From contig JAKSPG010000086.1 in NCBI GenBank assembly GCA_024405075.1, positions 1-5,862 on the forward strand: a stretch of DNA of 5,862 nucleotides. Reading direction: 5' to 3'. Shown here one piece after another: positions 4,258 to 5,862 of the stretch; position 1 is the stretch's first letter, and each line of letters opens with the position of its first letter. This DNA comes from Elusimicrobiaceae bacterium (GTDB taxonomy: Bacteria; Elusimicrobiota; Elusimicrobia; Elusimicrobiales; Elusimicrobiaceae). A model generated the notes under the pieces. That model made no database searches. It saw only the letters and a list, made by a program, of their open reading frames with translations, and was not told where the DNA came from. The translations under genes and the position numbers were made by a program.

Positions 4258-5862
4258 GAAAATACTCCTTGGTTTTTAATGATAATCTGGTACGACGGTA
4301 GGTTTTGAATTTATTAGCGTTGAATTCTTTCCGGTTCAAAAACGGGAACATGTCCTCCAACGTCGGGCTAATCATGGTTCCGTCCGGTAGTTTGCGGGCG
4401 GAAAGTTTGGGGGCAAAGGTATATGCACAGGTGCAATCTAGCTCGCACACGACCGGGCCGGGCATCGCCAACACTTTTTTAATGCCTTTTTCCAACTCGC
4501 GGTTTTTAGTAAGCCGCACGGTGGGTAGACCAAACGCTTGGGCTACTTTTACAAAGTCCGGCACTTCCACGCCGCTTTGTGCGTTACAGCCCGTCAGGCG
4601 GCCGTTGAAAAAGTTGCGCTGTGTTTGGATAATGGAAATGTATTCGCCGTTTTTAATAACAAAAATTTTAAGCGGCAAGTTATTTGTTTTGACGGTTTGC
4701 AATTCCTGCAAATTCATCATGATGCTACCGTCGCCTTCCAGACATACAGTCGGTTGTCCGCTGGCCGCACACGCCCCAATGGCGGCCGGTAAACCGTACC
4801 CCATAGAGGCATCACCGGAGTTTAATAACAGCCGTTGATTTTTTTTAGAGGCCAGTGCTTGGAAAAATGCCACACATGCCGTTCCGTTTGAGGCGACTAC
4901 CTGTGATCCTTCGGGTAGCCCTTTGCCCAGTTGTTCCATAAAATAGTACGGGTGAATCTTATCGGAGGGTTTGATAGTGAATTCACGCAGAGGCGGATAT
5001 TGTTTGCGTAGCTGTTGACAGTGCGTAAGCCAGCCTTTTTCCCCCAGCGGTTTTTTAAGTAATTTTATTAGTGGTGGCAGCACGTCTTTCAAATTGCCAC
5101 AGATGGGCAAATCAGGTTTTACCGTCGGTTTTTTTAATTCGGCAGGGTCAATGTCTACGATGATTTTTTTTGCGTTTTTAGCAAAGTTTTCCCAGTTATA
5201 ACTAACTTGGCGGATGTTATTGCGTGTACCTAAAAATAAAATTACGTCGGCATTTTGCAGGGTAAAATTACCGGCACGTTGGCCGATTGTACCAATGCGT
5301 CCGGCGAAATTCGGCAAGTCATCGGGAATAAGGTCAAATCCGTTGAAGGTTGTCACCACCGGCACATGGGTTTGCTTGAGGAGTTGTCCCAATTCCTTTT
5401 GCATACCACTAAGGCGTACGCCGTGTCCGGCAACGATAAGCGGTTTGTGCGCGCGAGTAAGCCACAAGGCCGCTTTTTTAATAGTGGGTTGTAGCGACGA
5501 TTTTTTGGGTTTTGGCGCGCGGAATTTTTTAAGTTTTTTGAGGTCTATTAGTGCGGCTTGCACGTTTATAGGAATATCCACCCATACCGGGCCGGGTCGC
5601 CCGGTAGTAGCGTGATAGATAGCCTCATCCAGTACAGCATCAATGTCGTATGGATTTGTCACCATATTAGCATACTTGGTAAGTGGCTCTCCCACGCGCG
5701 TGATGTTGACTTCCTGGTCGCCTAACTGGCGCAGGGGTATTTGCGGACAAGAAGATAAGGTGGTGGATGTTTTTACTTGTCCGGAGATAAATAGGATAGG
5801 CGCGCTGTCGGTCCAAGCACCGAAAACACCGTTTAAGCAGTTTAGCCCCCCCGGCCCGGTGG
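4247..5862 (-). CDS. Thiamine-diphosphate enzyme, acetolactate synthase-like, of surface-glycan cluster type (N-terminus off-window)
   Basis: The frame is open to the window edge: 537 residues are visible, starting at TGPGGLNCLNGVFGAW, which sits about 75-80 residues into family members, so the full length is probably a little over 600. The GTG at 5695 is not the start; it reads through as Val in VNITRVGEPLTKY. Order: the end of the Pyr domain (to about residue 120), the central domain with the GHGVRLSG region and FLGTRNNIRQVSYNW, then the PP domain with LEGDGS (GDGS codons at 4724-4735). The downstream family NN pair reads KN here, so the first Asn is Lys. The C-terminus has APKLSARKLPDGTM and LEDMFPFLNRKEF, which I associate with ThDP enzymes in polysaccharide clusters rather than with branched-chain amino-acid synthesis. 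No regulatory subunit gene follows; glycosyltransferases do. The reaction is likely decarboxylation of a 2-keto acid with carboligation or release of an aldehyde; substrate unknown. The catalytic Glu is off-window and cannot be checked. Confidence 0.88.
   Translation of the reverse strand, partial: TGPGGLNCLNGVFGAWTDSAPILFISGQVKTSTTLSSCPQIPLRQLGDQEVNITRVGEPLTKYANMVTNPYDIDAVLDEAIYHATTGRPGPVWVDIPINVQAALIDLKKLKKFRAPKPKKSSLQPTIKKAALWLTRAHKPLIVAGHGVRLSGMQKELGQLLKQTHVPVVTTFNGFDLIPDDLPNFAGRIGTIGQRAGNFTLQNADVILFLGTRNNIRQVSYNWENFAKNAKKIIVDIDPAELKKPTVKPDLPICGNLKDVLPPLIKLLKKPLGEKGWLTHCQQLRKQYPPLREFTIKPSDKIHPYYFMEQLGKGLPEGSQVVASNGTACVAFFQALASKKNQRLLLNSGDASMGYGLPAAIGACAASGQPTVCLEGDGSIMMNLQELQTVKTNNLPLKIFVIKNGEYISIIQTQRNFFNGRLTGCNAQSGVEVPDFVKVAQAFGLPTVRLTKNRELEKGIKKVLAMPGPVVCELDCTCAYTFAPKLSARKLPDGTMISPTLEDMFPFLNRKEFNANKFKTYRRTRLSLKTKEYFHAD
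4265..4270 (-). promoter_or_regulatory. Ribosome binding site of the GT8 gene
   Basis: The minus strand reads AAGGAG, seven bases before the ATG at 4257. The site lies inside the last codons of the ThDP gene, so the two genes are co-transcribed and probably translationally coupled. Confidence 0.7.

Noticed and set aside
4305..4838. Plus-strand open frame of 177 codons
   Set aside because: It lies entirely antisense to the PP domain of the ThDP enzyme, whose motifs are clear on the other strand.
5693..5695. GTG as the start of the ThDP enzyme
   Set aside because: The frame stays open upstream to the window edge and encodes the canonical TGPGG...AWTDSAPILFISGQ stretch, so the start is off-window.

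Overview
Every convincing gene in this window lies on the minus strand, so the text below follows transcription from high to low coordinates. The source looks like a Gram-negative-type bacterium of moderate GC, about 50% in most genes. A gut or host-associated member of the Elusimicrobiota (Elusimicrobium-like) is my best guess. The basis is a prepilin whose hydrophobic N-terminus and layout look like the many type IV pilins of Elusimicrobium, next to a PPi-dependent phosphofructokinase and a TraF-like outer-membrane protein. This assignment is from memory of those families, not from a search.

Layout: (1) 5862-4247 holds a large thiamine-diphosphate (ThDP) enzyme related to acetolactate synthase. 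It is cut by the window edge, so its N-terminus, including the expected catalytic Glu, is off-window. (2) 4257-3313 is a family 8 (LgtC-like) glycosyltransferase whose start overlaps the end of the ThDP gene by 11 bases. (3) 3298-2360 is a family 2 glycosyltransferase starting 14 bases further on. These three form one operon, probably the distal end of a surface-glycan (lipopolysaccharide or similar) gene cluster. (4) 2334-1447 is a broken gene for a TraF/FadL-like outer-membrane protein. Its ribosome binding site and signal peptide are recognisable, but the signal-peptide region carries an in-frame TAA and a TGA, and the C-terminal barrel part seems to be missing. (5) 1328-804 is a type IV prepilin with its own strong sigma70-type promoter, whose spacer contains an uninterrupted 11-base A/T run. 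(6) 745-1 is the N-terminal 248 residues of a PPi-dependent 6-phosphofructokinase with its own -10 box; its 3' end is off-window.

The glycosyltransferases and the ThDP enzyme plausibly cooperate in building a surface glycan: the ThDP enzyme would make or modify a sugar or keto-acid precursor and the transferases would add residues on the cytoplasmic face. The pilin and the phosphofructokinase are separate units. The family 8 gene is clearly poorer in GC (about 38% by hand count) than the two genes flanking it (about 50%), which suggests mosaic assembly of the cluster.

I found no RNA gene, insertion sequence, CRISPR array, attachment site or convincing intrinsic terminator, and no plus-strand gene. 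I do not see a clear new biological system. The items most worth a second look are the double-stop outer-membrane pseudogene, the homopolymer inside the pilin promoter, and the unassigned reaction of the ThDP enzyme.
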